Assembly: GCA_011947345.1 (NCBI GenBank)
Contig: JAAVTG010000544.1
Span: 1 to 46,828, forward strand
From: Phytophthora quininea
Taxonomy: Eukaryota > Oomycota > Peronosporomycetes > Peronosporales > Peronosporaceae
Length of the DNA: 46,828 nucleotides
Direction: 5' to 3'
Within the stretch, counting starts at the first letter, position 1, and every line of letters begins with the position of its first letter. Below are positions 1 through 9,639 of this stretch, one piece after another. The position numbers were made by a program, and so were the translations under genes. Under the pieces are notes generated by a model that was not told the origin of the DNA, did no database searches, and was given only the letters and a program-made list of their open reading frames with translations.

Positions 1-118
1 TAGTTTCGGGACTGTATTTGGTTCTTGAATAGAACCGAAGGCTGGAAGCCTAAAGGCACAGACTCGGGAGTCCAGCGTCTTCCTCTGTGCACGTGCACCG
101 CTACGCAGCCCCGCTGCA
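1..118 (+). repeat. Gypsy-A 5' LTR, 3' portion only
   Basis: The window opens inside the LTR. These bases match the last part of the complete LTR copies at 7700-8073 (minus) and 30997-31368 (plus). The LTR ends with TGCA at 115-118, the usual CA-3' end, and is followed two bases later by TGG, where a primer-binding site is expected. The start of this LTR (TGTAAC) lies outside the window. Confidence 0.88.
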
Positions 119-137
119 CCTGGTAGCACTTGTAGTC
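119..137 (+). promoter_or_regulatory. Gypsy-A primer-binding site
   Basis: TGGTAGCA starts at 121, two bases after the LTR end. It is complementary to a tRNA 3' end reading UGCUACCA, as in many eukaryotic initiator-Met tRNAs. Only about 8 bases fit that family, so the primer identity is inferred. The same site is present in Gypsy-B on the minus strand. Confidence 0.6.
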
Positions 138-175
138 AATCCGACTCTTGAGTCGTCGACTGAACCTCTGTGAGG

Positions 176-1150
176 ATGGAGCAGGCAGCGTTCGCATACC
201 TGACTCCTAGTCAGCAGGACACGCTTAATAAGCTTGCGTCCTTGCTGGGCCCTGAGGGCATGGCGCTCCTTGCATCGCAAGGACCTGACGCCGTGACGGC
301 GCCTTGAGGCGTTCTCGGAGTACGAGAGTGCTATGCTAGAGCATATCCAGCAGCATGTCGCTGCTGCAGCGCCCCTCAGCGGGCGAAGCCACTCTCGGTG
401 AGCGTGAAGACCTTCTCGGGGAAGGAGGAGAGAATCTCCTGTTGTGGACCCGAGAGGTCAAAATGGCCATGAGATCGGCCATGCTCCAAATGGAGAACCG
501 GCGCGTGGCGCTTACGATCTCGAAGCTCGAAGGGCGAGCGAGAGAATGGGCCTTGACGTCGGGGACGTTGGTCGAAGAGGCCTTCCCGACCTGGAAGGAG
601 CTGAAAGGGAAGCTCATGCAGGTGTTCTTCCCGCCTAACCAGGCGTATCGCGTGAGGTCACGCTTCCTTGCCACCCGCCAGGGTAAGAAGGACTTGGTGG
701 ACTATGTCCAAGAGCTACGAACGCTCATCGCAGGCATGGCTGCCGCCGACCCTCTACCTGAGGTGGTCACTGTGACCGTCTTCATGGAAGGACTCCGAGC
801 TGGAGTGGCTCGCACGGAAGTATCCCGCCAGGGCCCGGCCGACTTTGAGAAGACCGTCAGTGTCGCATTGAATGCCGAGCTCAATTTTAAGTTGTCTCGA
901 GTCGGTGCCAACACCAGCTCTTCCTGATCGAATGATCCTGAGCCCATGGACCTCGGCTATGCTGAGGATGAAGCTGAGGAGCTCAGAGCTGCTGAGCAGT
1001 GAGCAGGCATCCAGCGATGCTATGTGTGCGGGAGTACCCGCCATCTGAGGCCGACATGTCCTCTGCGCAGGCAGCGCTCCGGCCAGCTCGGCCGCATCCC
1101 TGCCGAGAGCCAAATAGGCTCGGCGCAGGAAACGCCGGCTCCCAGTAGGT
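176..1150 (+). pseudogene. Gypsy-A gag (capsid/nucleocapsid), frameshifted
   Basis: This is the structural gene of the retrotransposon, which would form the particle that packages its RNA. The start is the ATG at 176. The reading breaks at about 302-307, where two bases present in Gypsy-B are missing, and again near 430. From 355 to 927 the frame reads a retrotransposon gag core (LLLWTREVKMAMRSAM, then REWALT and a WKELKGKLMQVFFPPN stretch). A CCHC zinc knuckle of the form CX2CX4HX4C is encoded at 1018-1059 (CYVCGSTRHLRPTC), past a stop at 925-927. The break near 430 is shared with Gypsy-B and so predates the A/B split. The 2-base loss is private to A. Confidence 0.85.
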
Positions 1151-1186
1151 GCGGGGCGGCCTACTGGGAAAGAACTGAGTTCTGTT

Positions 1187-2190
1187 GTGCCTGTGGGAAG
1201 TGAGAAGCAGCAGGGCTCAGCCCCGAAGAGCTCCGTGCTCTATAACACGGAACGTGTATGCAAGCCGGGCTTGCTGGTCGTCCTGGTGGACGTCAAGGGC
1301 TTCGACAAGCCGTGGGTAGTCTTGATAGACTCTGGGGCGTCTGGCAACTATGTCAGACGCTCTACCGTCCAAGGTAGCCAGCGGTACGCTGAGGCTCTAC
1401 AAGAGCGAAGTGGCGACACGGTCACTGTCCGTCTCGCGACGGGGCCCGTGTCACGGTGCTGAGGGTCCCGATTGACCTGGGGCTGAAGTTCTTGGAATTC
1501 GATAGCGTAGAACGCTGTCTGGTTCTTGACCTGGATTCGAGTACGACCTCATCCATGGCATGGCGTGGCTGGAACGCCACGAGCCATGGATCGATTGGCG
1601 GTCGAAGACCTTGGGCGCTACGCGCATCTCTCGTAGCGGAACTTTGGCGAGTCATGAGCCCACCTCTGCTAGAAAGCAGAAGCGCTATTGGCGCGAGCAC
1701 TGGGCCGAGTCGGCCATGGTACTAGGTGTCGGTGTGTCCGAGTTGGTGGACTGCGTCGTAAAGGACTGTAGTCCTGAAGAGCCTTTGAGGGCTGTTAGTT
1801 GTGCGGCAGCACGTACTCCGCTGAGCGATGTCGGTCATAGATCGAGCGAGTCGCTGGATGTCCGAAGTGACACCGGGTCTTCTCTGAAGGCCGTTACATC
1901 GACTGCGGCGAGTGCCGGCCGCGATCAAAGATCTCACGACGCTTCGCGTGGCGCCCCCTCGGGCGAATCCCCTCCTTCGAGAGGCGGCGAGGGCGCAGTG
2001 AGCTCCCCGTCCCCGCCTGGACGTGCCTCGGCGAGGCGGAGGCGTAAAACCGCGGCGTGCGCGACACAAGGTGTCTATAGCGCCAATGGCGTGGGCCGTC
2101 TCGAGCGCCGAGCTGTGAACAGCTCTACATTCTCATCGGCGGAGTGGCGGGTGTGGTCGAGGAGGTATTCACCTCGATGACCTGCCAAGT
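1187..2190 (+). pseudogene. Gypsy-A protease region
   Basis: Retroviral-type aspartic protease, which would cleave the Gag-Pol polyprotein. The active-site motif DSGAS is encoded at 1328-1342. Gypsy-B keeps this region open for 373 codons. Copy A is broken by losses of one G near 1445 and near 1538 and by small changes near 1965 and 2043. The C-terminal half is an Arg/Ser-rich linker leading toward RT. A frame break between protease and RT near 2115 (minus-strand equivalent about 5695 in B) is common to both copies. Confidence 0.85.
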
Positions 2191-2202
2191 ATTGGCGAGC
2201 TC

Positions 2203-3727
2203 TTGGAGCTGGACGAGATGTCCGTCGCCAAGTTTGGGGCGGTGCTGAAGGACGGCGAGCTCGCCGAAGTGGTCATCATTCGACCCGAAGACGAGTTGAA
2301 CTCGTCGTCCCTCGTGGACGAGTCGGTCTTGGCCGAGACCAAGAAGGCATTGAATGCGCGGAGTGGGTCAGCGATTCTAAAGGACCCGACTGACCCCTTC
2401 TATCCTTTGCTGAAGGAGTATGGAGGCGTCGTCTCAAAGGAGCCACCTAGTGGCCTCCCTCCTGACCGAGGGTCCACCATAAAATTGACCTGGTTCCCGG
2501 AACGAAGTACTGCGTCACACGCCAGTGCCCCTTGTCGAAGGAGCAGTGCGACGTCATTGACGCCTTCTTCCGTGCTAAGCACGCGGCAGGGCTTGTGCGT
2601 GAGAGCAAGTCTCCGCACTCCACGCCGACGTTCTGTGTCAGAAAGCCGAACGGCAAGTGGCGCATCGTTCATGCTTTCAATAAGCTGAACGCGGCCACGA
2701 TCCCGGCGCAGACGCCGATTCCTAGGAAGGATGTTCTTCAGAGCAACATGGTTGGTTGTACCATGTATAGCGCGCTCGACTTAGTCGATGGCTATTACCA
2801 ACTGCTCATGCGAGAGAGTGATGTGCCGCTTACAGCGGTGAGCACCCCGAGCGGTATGCTCTGGGAGTGGCTCATTATGCCCCAAGGGCTGTCGAACGCG
2901 CCAGCGATGTTCAATCGTCTTGTGACGCAGCTATTCCGGCCCCATCGGGCGTATGCGCAGACATACTTTGACGGCATCTTCGTCCATGGTCGTGCTGGGC
3001 ACGGGAAGACTGACGTCGAGATGCACGTTGAGCATCTGCGAGGGTGCTCGAGTGCATGCGCACGAACAAGTTGTATGCCAACGTAGACAAGTGTGTCTTT
3101 GGCGCCGAGGAAATTCCCTTCCTCGGCCGCTTCATTGGGAAGCGTGGCTTGCGAGCAGATCCCGCCAAGGTCAAGGCCATTGTTGACTGGCCGGTTCCCT
3201 TGAACCAGAAGGACCTTCGCAAGTGGCTTGGCCTTGCCAACTACTTGCACAAGTACAGCGAAAACTACGCTGAGCTGGCTAGGCCATTGCCCAATCTCCT
3301 TAAGAAGGATGCGGACTGGTGTTGGCGTGCTGAGCACGAGACTGCGTTTGCGCAGATCAAGGAGAGCCTCCTGCAGGCGCCGATATTGGCGCTGCCGGAC
3401 CCCGATCGTCCGTTCAGTGTCGTCTGTGACGCCTCCGATTTTGCCATCGGCTGCGCTTTGCTACAAGCGGACGCCGAGGGGCGTGAACGCGTGATCGCGT
3501 TTGAGTCTCGCCAACTTAAATCTGCGGAGAAGAACTATCCAGTTCACGACAAGGAGCTACTTGCGATGAAGTATGCTCTCGTCAAGTTCAGGGTGCACCT
3601 GCTCGGCTCTAAGCCGTTCGTGATCTTCACGGATCATGCGTCACTACACACTGCGACACAGTCACCTCACTCTCGCAGAGAATGGCCCGCTGGTTCTCCT
3701 TCTTTGCGGAGTATAACTTCGAGGTGA
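2203..3727 (+). pseudogene. Gypsy-A reverse transcriptase and RNase H
   Basis: RT fingers and palm are recognisable: a CVRKPNGKWRIVHAFNKLN stretch, then motif A YSALDLVDGYYQL and LIMPQGLSNAPAMFNRL. The catalytic box at 2964-2975 reads YFDG, not the YxDD expected of an active enzyme. The same change is in Gypsy-B. A frame break near 3045 is also shared. RNase H follows with its acidic residues in VVCDASDFAIG, PVHDKELLAMKYAL, VIFTDHASL and VLADALSR. The site called R here, where the sister copy is joined, lies at 3448-3450 within DFAIG. A-specific damage includes a lost G near 2471. Confidence 0.9.
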
Positions 3728-4362
3728 AGTACAAGCCTGGCAGGCAGAACGTCCTGGCCGATGCGCTGTCGCGCCGGCCGGACTATGAGCTTTCTCATGT
3801 CACGATGGTGACGTCGTCGGTGACGGATTTGATCCGAGCAGCGTATGCACAGGACAAGTCCTGCGTCGCTTTGCTGCGCGCTCTGCGGAGCGAGGAGTTC
3901 AAGGACTCGAAGACAGAACTGTCTGGGCGCTTGCGGGCGAGGCTGCATCGCTACACCTGCGATGGCGGCCTGCTGTACTACAGCACAGGTCCCGATGATC
4001 TTCCACGTGTCGTGGTGCCTCATGGCGAGGACCTCAAGTATCGGATACTGTATGAGGCTCACGACGCTCCCACGAGCGGCCACCTGGGTCGCGAGAAGAC
4101 CTACAGCTCGGTGAGCTCCATGTTCTGGTAGCCCAAGCTGTACAAGTGGGTCAGCACATATGTGCGCACGTGTGAGACGTGTCAACGGGTCAAACCCGCG
4201 CCGCATGCGGCGGCGCCGCTGGCGAGTTTGCCTGTACCCAGTGGATGTTGGCAGTTCATGAGTATGGACTTTGTGTTTGGCCTGCCGAAGGACTCGGCAG
4301 GCAACACGCGTATTGTGGTCTTTGCTGACCGATTGAGCAAGATGGCTCACTTAGCGGCGGTA
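3728..4362 (+). pseudogene. Gypsy-A integrase, N-terminal part up to the joint
   Basis: Contains the HHCC zinc-binding domain (HDAPTSGHLGREKTY then CETCQRVKP) and the first catalytic Asp in SMDFVFGLPKDSAGN. A TAG at 4129-4131 replaces the Trp codon seen in B. The frame ends abruptly after LSKMAHLAAVP at 4362, where sequence of the opposite strand begins. The missing rest of this integrase resumes, on the same strand and without loss of a base, at about 28265, some 24 kb away. Confidence 0.88.
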
Positions 4363-4366
4363 CCGA
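4360..4366. other. Joint 1: Gypsy-A integrase fused to Gypsy-B RNase H (opposite strand)
   Basis: Left of the joint the sequence is Gypsy-A integrase (gcggcggta). Right of it the sequence is the reverse complement of Gypsy-B RNase H (atggcaaaatcgg). The bases CCG at the joint are common to both parents. This is the reciprocal partner of the joint at about 28262-28266. Confidence 0.85.
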
Positions 4367-5670
4367 TGGCAAAATCGGAGGCGTCACAGACGACACTGAA
4401 CGGACGATCGGGGTCCGGCAGCGCCAATATCGGCGCCTGCAGGAGGCTCTCCTTGATCTGCGCAAACGCAGTCTCGTGCTCAGCACGCCAACACCAGTCC
4501 GCATCCTTCTTAAGGAGATTGGGCAATGGCCTAGCCAGCTCAGCGTAGTTTTCGCTGTACTTGTGCAAGTAGTTGGCAAGGCCAAGCCACTTGCGAAGGT
4601 CCTTCTGGTTCAAGGGAACCGGCCAGTCAACAATGGCCTTGACCTTGGCGGGATCTGCTCGCAAGCCACGCTTCCCAATGAAGCGGCCGAGGAAGGAATT
4701 TCCTCGGCGCCAAAGACACACTTGTCTACGTTGGCATACAACTTGTTCGTGCGCATGCACTCGAGCACCCTCGCAGATGCTCAACGTGCATCTCGACGTC
4801 AGTCTTCCCGTGCCCAGCACGACCATGGACGAAGATGCCGTCAAAGTATGTCTGCGCATACGCCCGATGGGGCCGGAATAGCTGCGTCACAAGACGATTG
4901 AACATCGCTGGCGCGTTCGACAGCCCTTGGGGCATAATGAGCCACTCCCAGAGCATACCGCTCTGGGTGCTCACCGCTGTAAGCGGCACATCACTCTCTC
5001 GCATGAGCAGTTGGTAATAGCCATCGACTAAGTCGAGCGCGCTATACATGGTACAACCAACCATGTTGCTCTGAAGAACATCCTTCCTAGGAATCGGCGT
5101 CTGCGCCGGGATCGTGGCCGCGTTCAGCTTATTGAAAGCATGAACGATGCGCCACTTGCCGTTCGGCTTTCTGACACAGAACGTCGGCGTGGAGTGCGGA
5201 GACTTGCTCTCACGCACAAGCCCTGCCGCGTGCTTAGCACGGAAGAAGGCGTCAATGACGTCGCACTGCTCCTTCGACAAGGGGCACTGGCGTGTGACGC
5301 AGTACTTCGTTCCGGGAACCAGGTCAATTTTATGGTGGACCCCTCGGTCAGGAGGGAGGCCACTAGGTGGCTCCTTTGAGACGACGCCTCCATACTCCTT
5401 CAGCAAAGGATAGAAGGGGTCAGTCGGGTCCTTTAGAATCGCTGACCCACTCCGCGCATTCAATGCCTTCTTGGTCTCGGCCAAGACCGACTCGTCCACG
5501 AGGGACGACGAGTTCAACTCGTCTTCGGGTCGAATGATGACCACTTCGGCGAGCTCGCCGTCCTTCAGCACCGCCCCAAACTTGGCGACGGACATCTCGT
5601 CCAGCTCCAAGAGCTCGCCAATACTTGGCAGGTCATCGAGGTGAATACCTCCCTCGACCACACCCGCCAC
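4363..5670 (-). pseudogene. Gypsy-B reverse transcriptase and start of RNase H (minus strand)
   Basis: Reverse-complement match to 2150-3450 of Gypsy-A at very high identity. The RT frame is open from 5670 down to 4726 (314 codons), because B keeps bases that A has lost. The active-site box at 4837-4848 reads YFDG, as in A. The shared break after VEHLRG moves the reading to another frame for 4859-4370. RNase H stops at site R (VVCDASDFAIG), and its continuation is at 28262 downward. Because the lesions are shared, both copies descend from an already defective element or one was copied from the other. Confidence 0.9.
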
Positions 5671-5695
5671 TCCGCCGATGAGAATGTAGAGCTGT

Positions 5696-6640
5696 TCACA
5701 GCTCGGCGCTCGAGACGGCCCACGCCATTGGCGCTATAGACACCTTGTGTCGCGCACGCCGCGGTTTCCTACGCCTCCGCCTCGCCGAGGCACGTCCAGG
5801 CGGGGACGGGGAGCTCACTGCGCCCTCGCCGCCTCTCGAAGGAGGATTCGCCCGAGGGGCGCCACGCGAAGCGTCGTGAGATCTTTGATCGCGGCCGGCA
5901 CTCGCCGCAGTCGATGTAACGGCCTTCAGAGAAGACCCGGTGTCACTTCGGACATCCAGCGACTCGCTCGATCTATGACCGACATCGCTCAGCGGAGTAC
6001 GTGCTGCCGCACAACTAACAGCCCTCAAAGGCTCTTCAGGACTACAGTCCTTTACGACGCAGTCCACCAACTCGGACACACCGACACCTAGTACCATGGC
6101 CGACTCGGCCCAGTGCTCGCGCCAATAGCGCTTCTGCTTTCTAGCAGAGGTGGGCTCATGACTCGCCAAAGTTCCGCTACGAGAGATGCGCGTAGCGCCC
6201 AAGGTCTTCGACCGCCAATCGATCCATGGCTCGTGGCGTTCCAGCCACGCCATGCCATGGATGAGGTCGTACCTCGAATCCAGGTCAAGAACCAGACAGC
6301 GTTCTACGCTATCGAATTCCAAGAACTTCAGCCCCAGGTCAATCGGGACCCTCAGCACCGTGACACGGGCCCCCGTCGCGAGACGGACAGTGACCGTGTC
6401 ACCACTTCGCTCTTGTAGAGCCTCAGCGTACCGCTGGCTACCTTGGACGGTAGAGCGTCTGACATAGTTGCCAGACGCCCCAGAGTCTATCAAGACTACC
6501 CACGGCTTGTCGAAGCCCTTGACGTCCACCAGGACGACCAGCAAGCCCGGCTTGCATACACGTTCCGTGTTATAGAGCACGGAGCTCTTCGGGGCTGAGC
6601 CCTGCTGCTTCTCACTTCCCACAGGCACAACAGAACTCAG
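5696..6640 (-). pseudogene. Gypsy-B protease region (minus strand)
   Basis: Aspartic protease with DSGAS encoded at 6473-6487 (minus). It is read without interruption through the protease and the Arg/Ser-rich linker, ending at a stop at 5696 just before the RT frame. This copy shows the uninterrupted form of the region broken in Gypsy-A. The change of frame into RT remains. It could be a lesion or a lost base. Confidence 0.85.
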
Positions 6641-6659
6641 TTCTTTCCCAGTAGGCCGC

Positions 6660-7642
6660 CCCGCACCTACTGGGAGCCGGCGTTTCCCTGCGCCGAGCCT
6701 ATTTGGCTCTCGGCAGGGATGCGGCCGAGCTGGCCGGAGCGCTGCCTGCGCAGAGGACATGTCGGCCTCAGATGGCGGGTACTCCCGCACACATAGCATC
6801 GCTGGATGCCTGCTCACTGCTCAGCAGCTCTGAGCTCCTCAGCTTCATCCTCAGCATAGCCGAGGTCCATGGGCTCAGGATCATTCGATCAGGAAGAGCT
6901 GGTGTTGGCACCGACTCGAGACAACTTAAAATTGAGCTCGGCATTCAATGCGACACTGACGGTCTTCTCAAAGTCGGCCGGGCCCTGGCGGGATACTTCC
7001 GTGCGAGCCACTCCAGCTCGGAGTCCTTCCATGAAGACGGTCACAGTGACCACCTCAGGTAGAGGGTCGGCGGCAGCCATGCCTGCGATGAGCGTTCGTA
7101 GCTCTTGGACATAGTCCACCAAGTCCTTCTTACCCTGGCGGGTGGCAAGGAAGCGTGACCTCACGCGATACGCCTGGTTAGGCGGGAAGAACACCTGCAT
7201 GAGCTTCCCTTTCAGCTCCTTCCAGGTCGGGAAGGCCTCTTCGACCAACGTCCCCGACGTCAAGGCCCATTCTCTCGCTCGCCCTTCGAGCTTCGAGATC
7301 GTAAGCGCCACGCGCCGGTTCTCCATTTGGAGCATGGCCGATCTCATGGCCATTTTGACCTCTCGGGTCCACAACAGGAGATTCTCTCCTCCTTCCCCGA
7401 GAAGGTCTTCACGCTCACCGAGAGTGGCTTCGCCCGCTGAGGGGCGCTGCAGCAGCGACATGCTGCTGGATATGCTCTAGCATAGCACTCTCGTACTCCG
7501 AGAACGCCTCAAGGCGTGCCGTCACGGCGTCAGGTCCTTGCGATGCAAGGAGCGCCATGCCCTCAGGGCCCAGCAAGGACGCAAGCTTATTAAGCGTGTC
7601 CTGCTGACTAGGAGTCAGGTATGCGAACGCTGCCTGCTCCAT
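6660..7642 (-). pseudogene. Gypsy-B gag (minus strand)
   Basis: The start ATG is at 7642-7640. The N-terminal segment is intact to about 7430, where the frame shared with A breaks. The gag core is read from 7461 to 6889. The CCHC knuckle is encoded at 6798-6757. The two bases missing in A near 302 are present here. Apart from the one shared frame break the gag is close to complete. Confidence 0.85.
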
Positions 7643-7680
7643 CCTCACAGAGGTTCAGTCGACGACTCAAGAGTCGGATT

Positions 7681-7699
7681 GACTACAAGTGCTACCAGG
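7681..7699 (-). promoter_or_regulatory. Gypsy-B primer-binding site
   Basis: Reverse complement of the site at 119-137 of Gypsy-A. TGGTAGCA lies two bases inside the LTR end at 7700. It shows that the LTR at 7700-8073 is the 5' LTR of the minus-strand copy. Confidence 0.6.
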
Positions 7700-8073
7700 T
7701 GCAGCGGGGCTGCGTAGCGGTGCACGTGCACAGAGGAAGACGCTGGACTCCCCGAGTCTGTGCCTTTAGGCTTCCAGCCTTCGGTTCTATTCAAGAACCA
7801 AATACAGTCCCGAAACTAGGACTCGCAGAGTCAGTGTCCCTTAAAACAAGGACAACACTAGTTAACTGCAAAAATAGAACTGAATTGAATTGTTTATCTG
7901 ACCTTTGCTGTAAATGTATAGACTAAACTATGTGGCATAGTTAATCTAAGAGATATGTAAATGAGTGGTGGAGAGCCAGATGGCTACAGAGCCGAAGCTC
8001 TACGCATGGTTAAGAGTTTCGTGTAACATCCAAAGTCAACGCACGGTTATGACTTTCGTGTGACCCTGTTACA
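7700..8073 (-). repeat. Gypsy-B 5' LTR, complete
   Basis: Read on the minus strand it starts TGTAAC at 8073 and ends TGCA at 7700, 374 bp. It aligns along its length with the plus-strand LTR at 30997-31368. The 5 bp outside it (8074-8078, tctac) cannot be paired with a target duplication, because the 3' LTR of this copy is truncated at 22344. Confidence 0.88.
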
Positions 8074-8160
8074 TCTACCCCAAGTCGCGTGGACGGTGCC
8101 TCGAGGTAAGTCTTACCAAGAGGGGTTGCACAAGGTACATGCCATCCCGAATTAGGAATC

Positions 8161-8793
8161 CCAGGCCTAGATCTTAGGACTGGGGTTTTGATCTGGGTGT
8201 ATCTAAAGAGGGCCGCTATACCTTTGGGCGAAAAGGTTCACCACCTCGTCTCACTAGACCAGATCTTCGACACTGCTTTACGACTGCGATACACTGAAGC
8301 CAAGGCTAACGCTATGCGAGAAGAAGCGATACTACGCAAACGTGACTAGAGTGAAGACGAACAGCTTACGCAAAGCAAAACGCAGCCGTTGTTATGGTGG
8401 AGAGACAACCGGCACGGATTCCCTGTTCTCTTTGTCATTGCTCGTCGGGTGTTCACAATGCCGACGTCGTCAGCAGCAACCGAGCGGAGTTGGGGTATCC
8501 ACGCCTTCATTCACTCAAAACACCGAAACCGACTAGGCACGGAGAAGGTGCGAGAGCTCGTGTTCGTCTACTCGACACATGCTGGTATCACCAAAACCCC
8601 GTAAATTGTGTTTGATGGCTCCACGATTCAGCAGAGTCCTGACGACGATTCCATCGTGGATGAAGTTATCCAGATCAACGAGGATGAAGATTTCCTTCTT
8701 GAGAGTGGGGATGAAGACAGTGAAGACAAAATTGACGGTGAATCGACTACGATCTACCGGAGAACAGTTTTGACTACCCAGGATCGCCAGTGA
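8161..8793 (+). pseudogene. hAT transposase C-terminal remnant
   Basis: One plus-strand frame runs from 8161 to 8793 with in-frame stops at 8347 and 8602. It contains LLWWRDNRHGFPVLFVIARR followed by an SAATERSWGIHAF stretch and KHRNRL. This is the C-terminal dimerisation region of hAT transposases, where WW..FP.L..IA and S..ER.FS are typical. After the second stop the same frame goes on into an acidic tail (DEDFLLESGDEDSEDK). The catalytic N-terminal half is missing. It is unrelated in position to the hAT at 22876-25015. Confidence 0.75.
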
Positions 8794-9043
8794 GCGAAAA
8801 CTGACCACGTTTCGACCTGATAGTGCTGGCCTTGACCGAGTAAGTGCAGTAATTTTCCGTGACAAGTTGTGGTAAGAACGGTAAAAGCCATTACATGGAG
8901 TTTCTGTTGCCGCTGCGGGCACTGTAACGCGTTGGCAGCGCCGAAGCCGTATACCGATATCTCGTTGTTATTCAAGGCAATTTAATTCGATTTAGTTCAT
9001 TTGATCTCCAGCAAAACTATTGAAATCGTCGGACAAAACATCA
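8794..9043. other. No gene recognised
   Basis: I see no convincing coding sequence, RNA gene or repeat end here. It may be decayed transposon sequence. Confidence 0.4.
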
Positions 9044-9241
9044 CTAGTTGCGTAAGATAAATTTTGCGTGCTCGTGCAATGCTGGGCTACACGCCAAGAC
9101 GCTCGGCAACATGTTTTTCTTGCGCAGGTTTGCTTTGCCCATGTGCGGCAGCTTGTAATGATTCCCCCTGTCCTCCGTCAGAATGCTTAACACGTAGTTT
9201 TTCCTGGTAGTGCTTCGGTTTAGAAGTACGGGACAGCCCAA
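9044..9241 (-). pseudogene. Mariner-like transposase C-terminal fragment
   Basis: The minus strand reads LTEDRGNHYKLPHMGKANL followed by LPSVLACSP. This is the extreme C-terminus of plant-type mariner (MLE) transposases (G.N.YK.PHMGK..L...G.LP). About 65 codons remain, so only an identification by this tail is possible. It could be a tail of the neighbouring MLE-1 displaced by rearrangement or a second element. MLE-1 has its own C-terminal tail, which favours a second element. Confidence 0.55.
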
Positions 9242-9639
9242 CCGAGATTAATTCGGCATTCTGTGGACCACACTTTTAGTAGGTACTGCCTTCATACAAA
9301 TTTCAAGTACAAAGATCTTATAAAACCATTCATTTTTATACATTATGCAAATATTGATATTTATGGAGGTATTTGATTAGCACGGTTATTTCACTAGCCA
9401 ATCAGATACCCCCAAACATATCCGACTAAGTACGAAAATGATCGTCGACGAGCCGTCGCTTGAAGTGGTCTCAGAGGAAGAAGGAAGGAGGATGGAAATG
9501 AATATTATGGCAAGGGACAGCAGGACGAGAGAACGAAGAGAACTGCATGACAACGAGAAGCGTGGCGAGCATGAGTCACCGAGTATGACGAGAATGTGAT
9601 CGCTGAGCGACAATAAATAAACAGTACACAACGCAGAGC
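9242..9639. other. AT-rich spacer with an imperfect hairpin
   Basis: The segment at 9365-9384 and the segment at 9394-9413 are imperfect inverted copies of each other (GGAGGTATTTGATTAGC against GGGGGTATCTGATTGGC). They could be the fused ends of a lost element. The plus strand at 9440-9600 is purine-rich and gives an Arg/Glu-rich frame that I do not regard as a gene. Confidence 0.35.

Noticed and set aside
3667..4350. Long minus-strand ORF opposite Gypsy-A RNase H and integrase, and its plus-strand counterpart at 27506-28069
   Set aside because: They are mirror frames of conserved RNase H/integrase sequence and have no protein-like motifs of their own.
1..7818. Fold-back (palindromic) read artefact creating the inverted copy of gag-pol
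   Set aside because: The arms differ by several indels and substitutions (for example near 302, 1445, 1538, 1965, 2471 and 2850), and the spacer belongs to only one arm. A fold-back copy would be identical.
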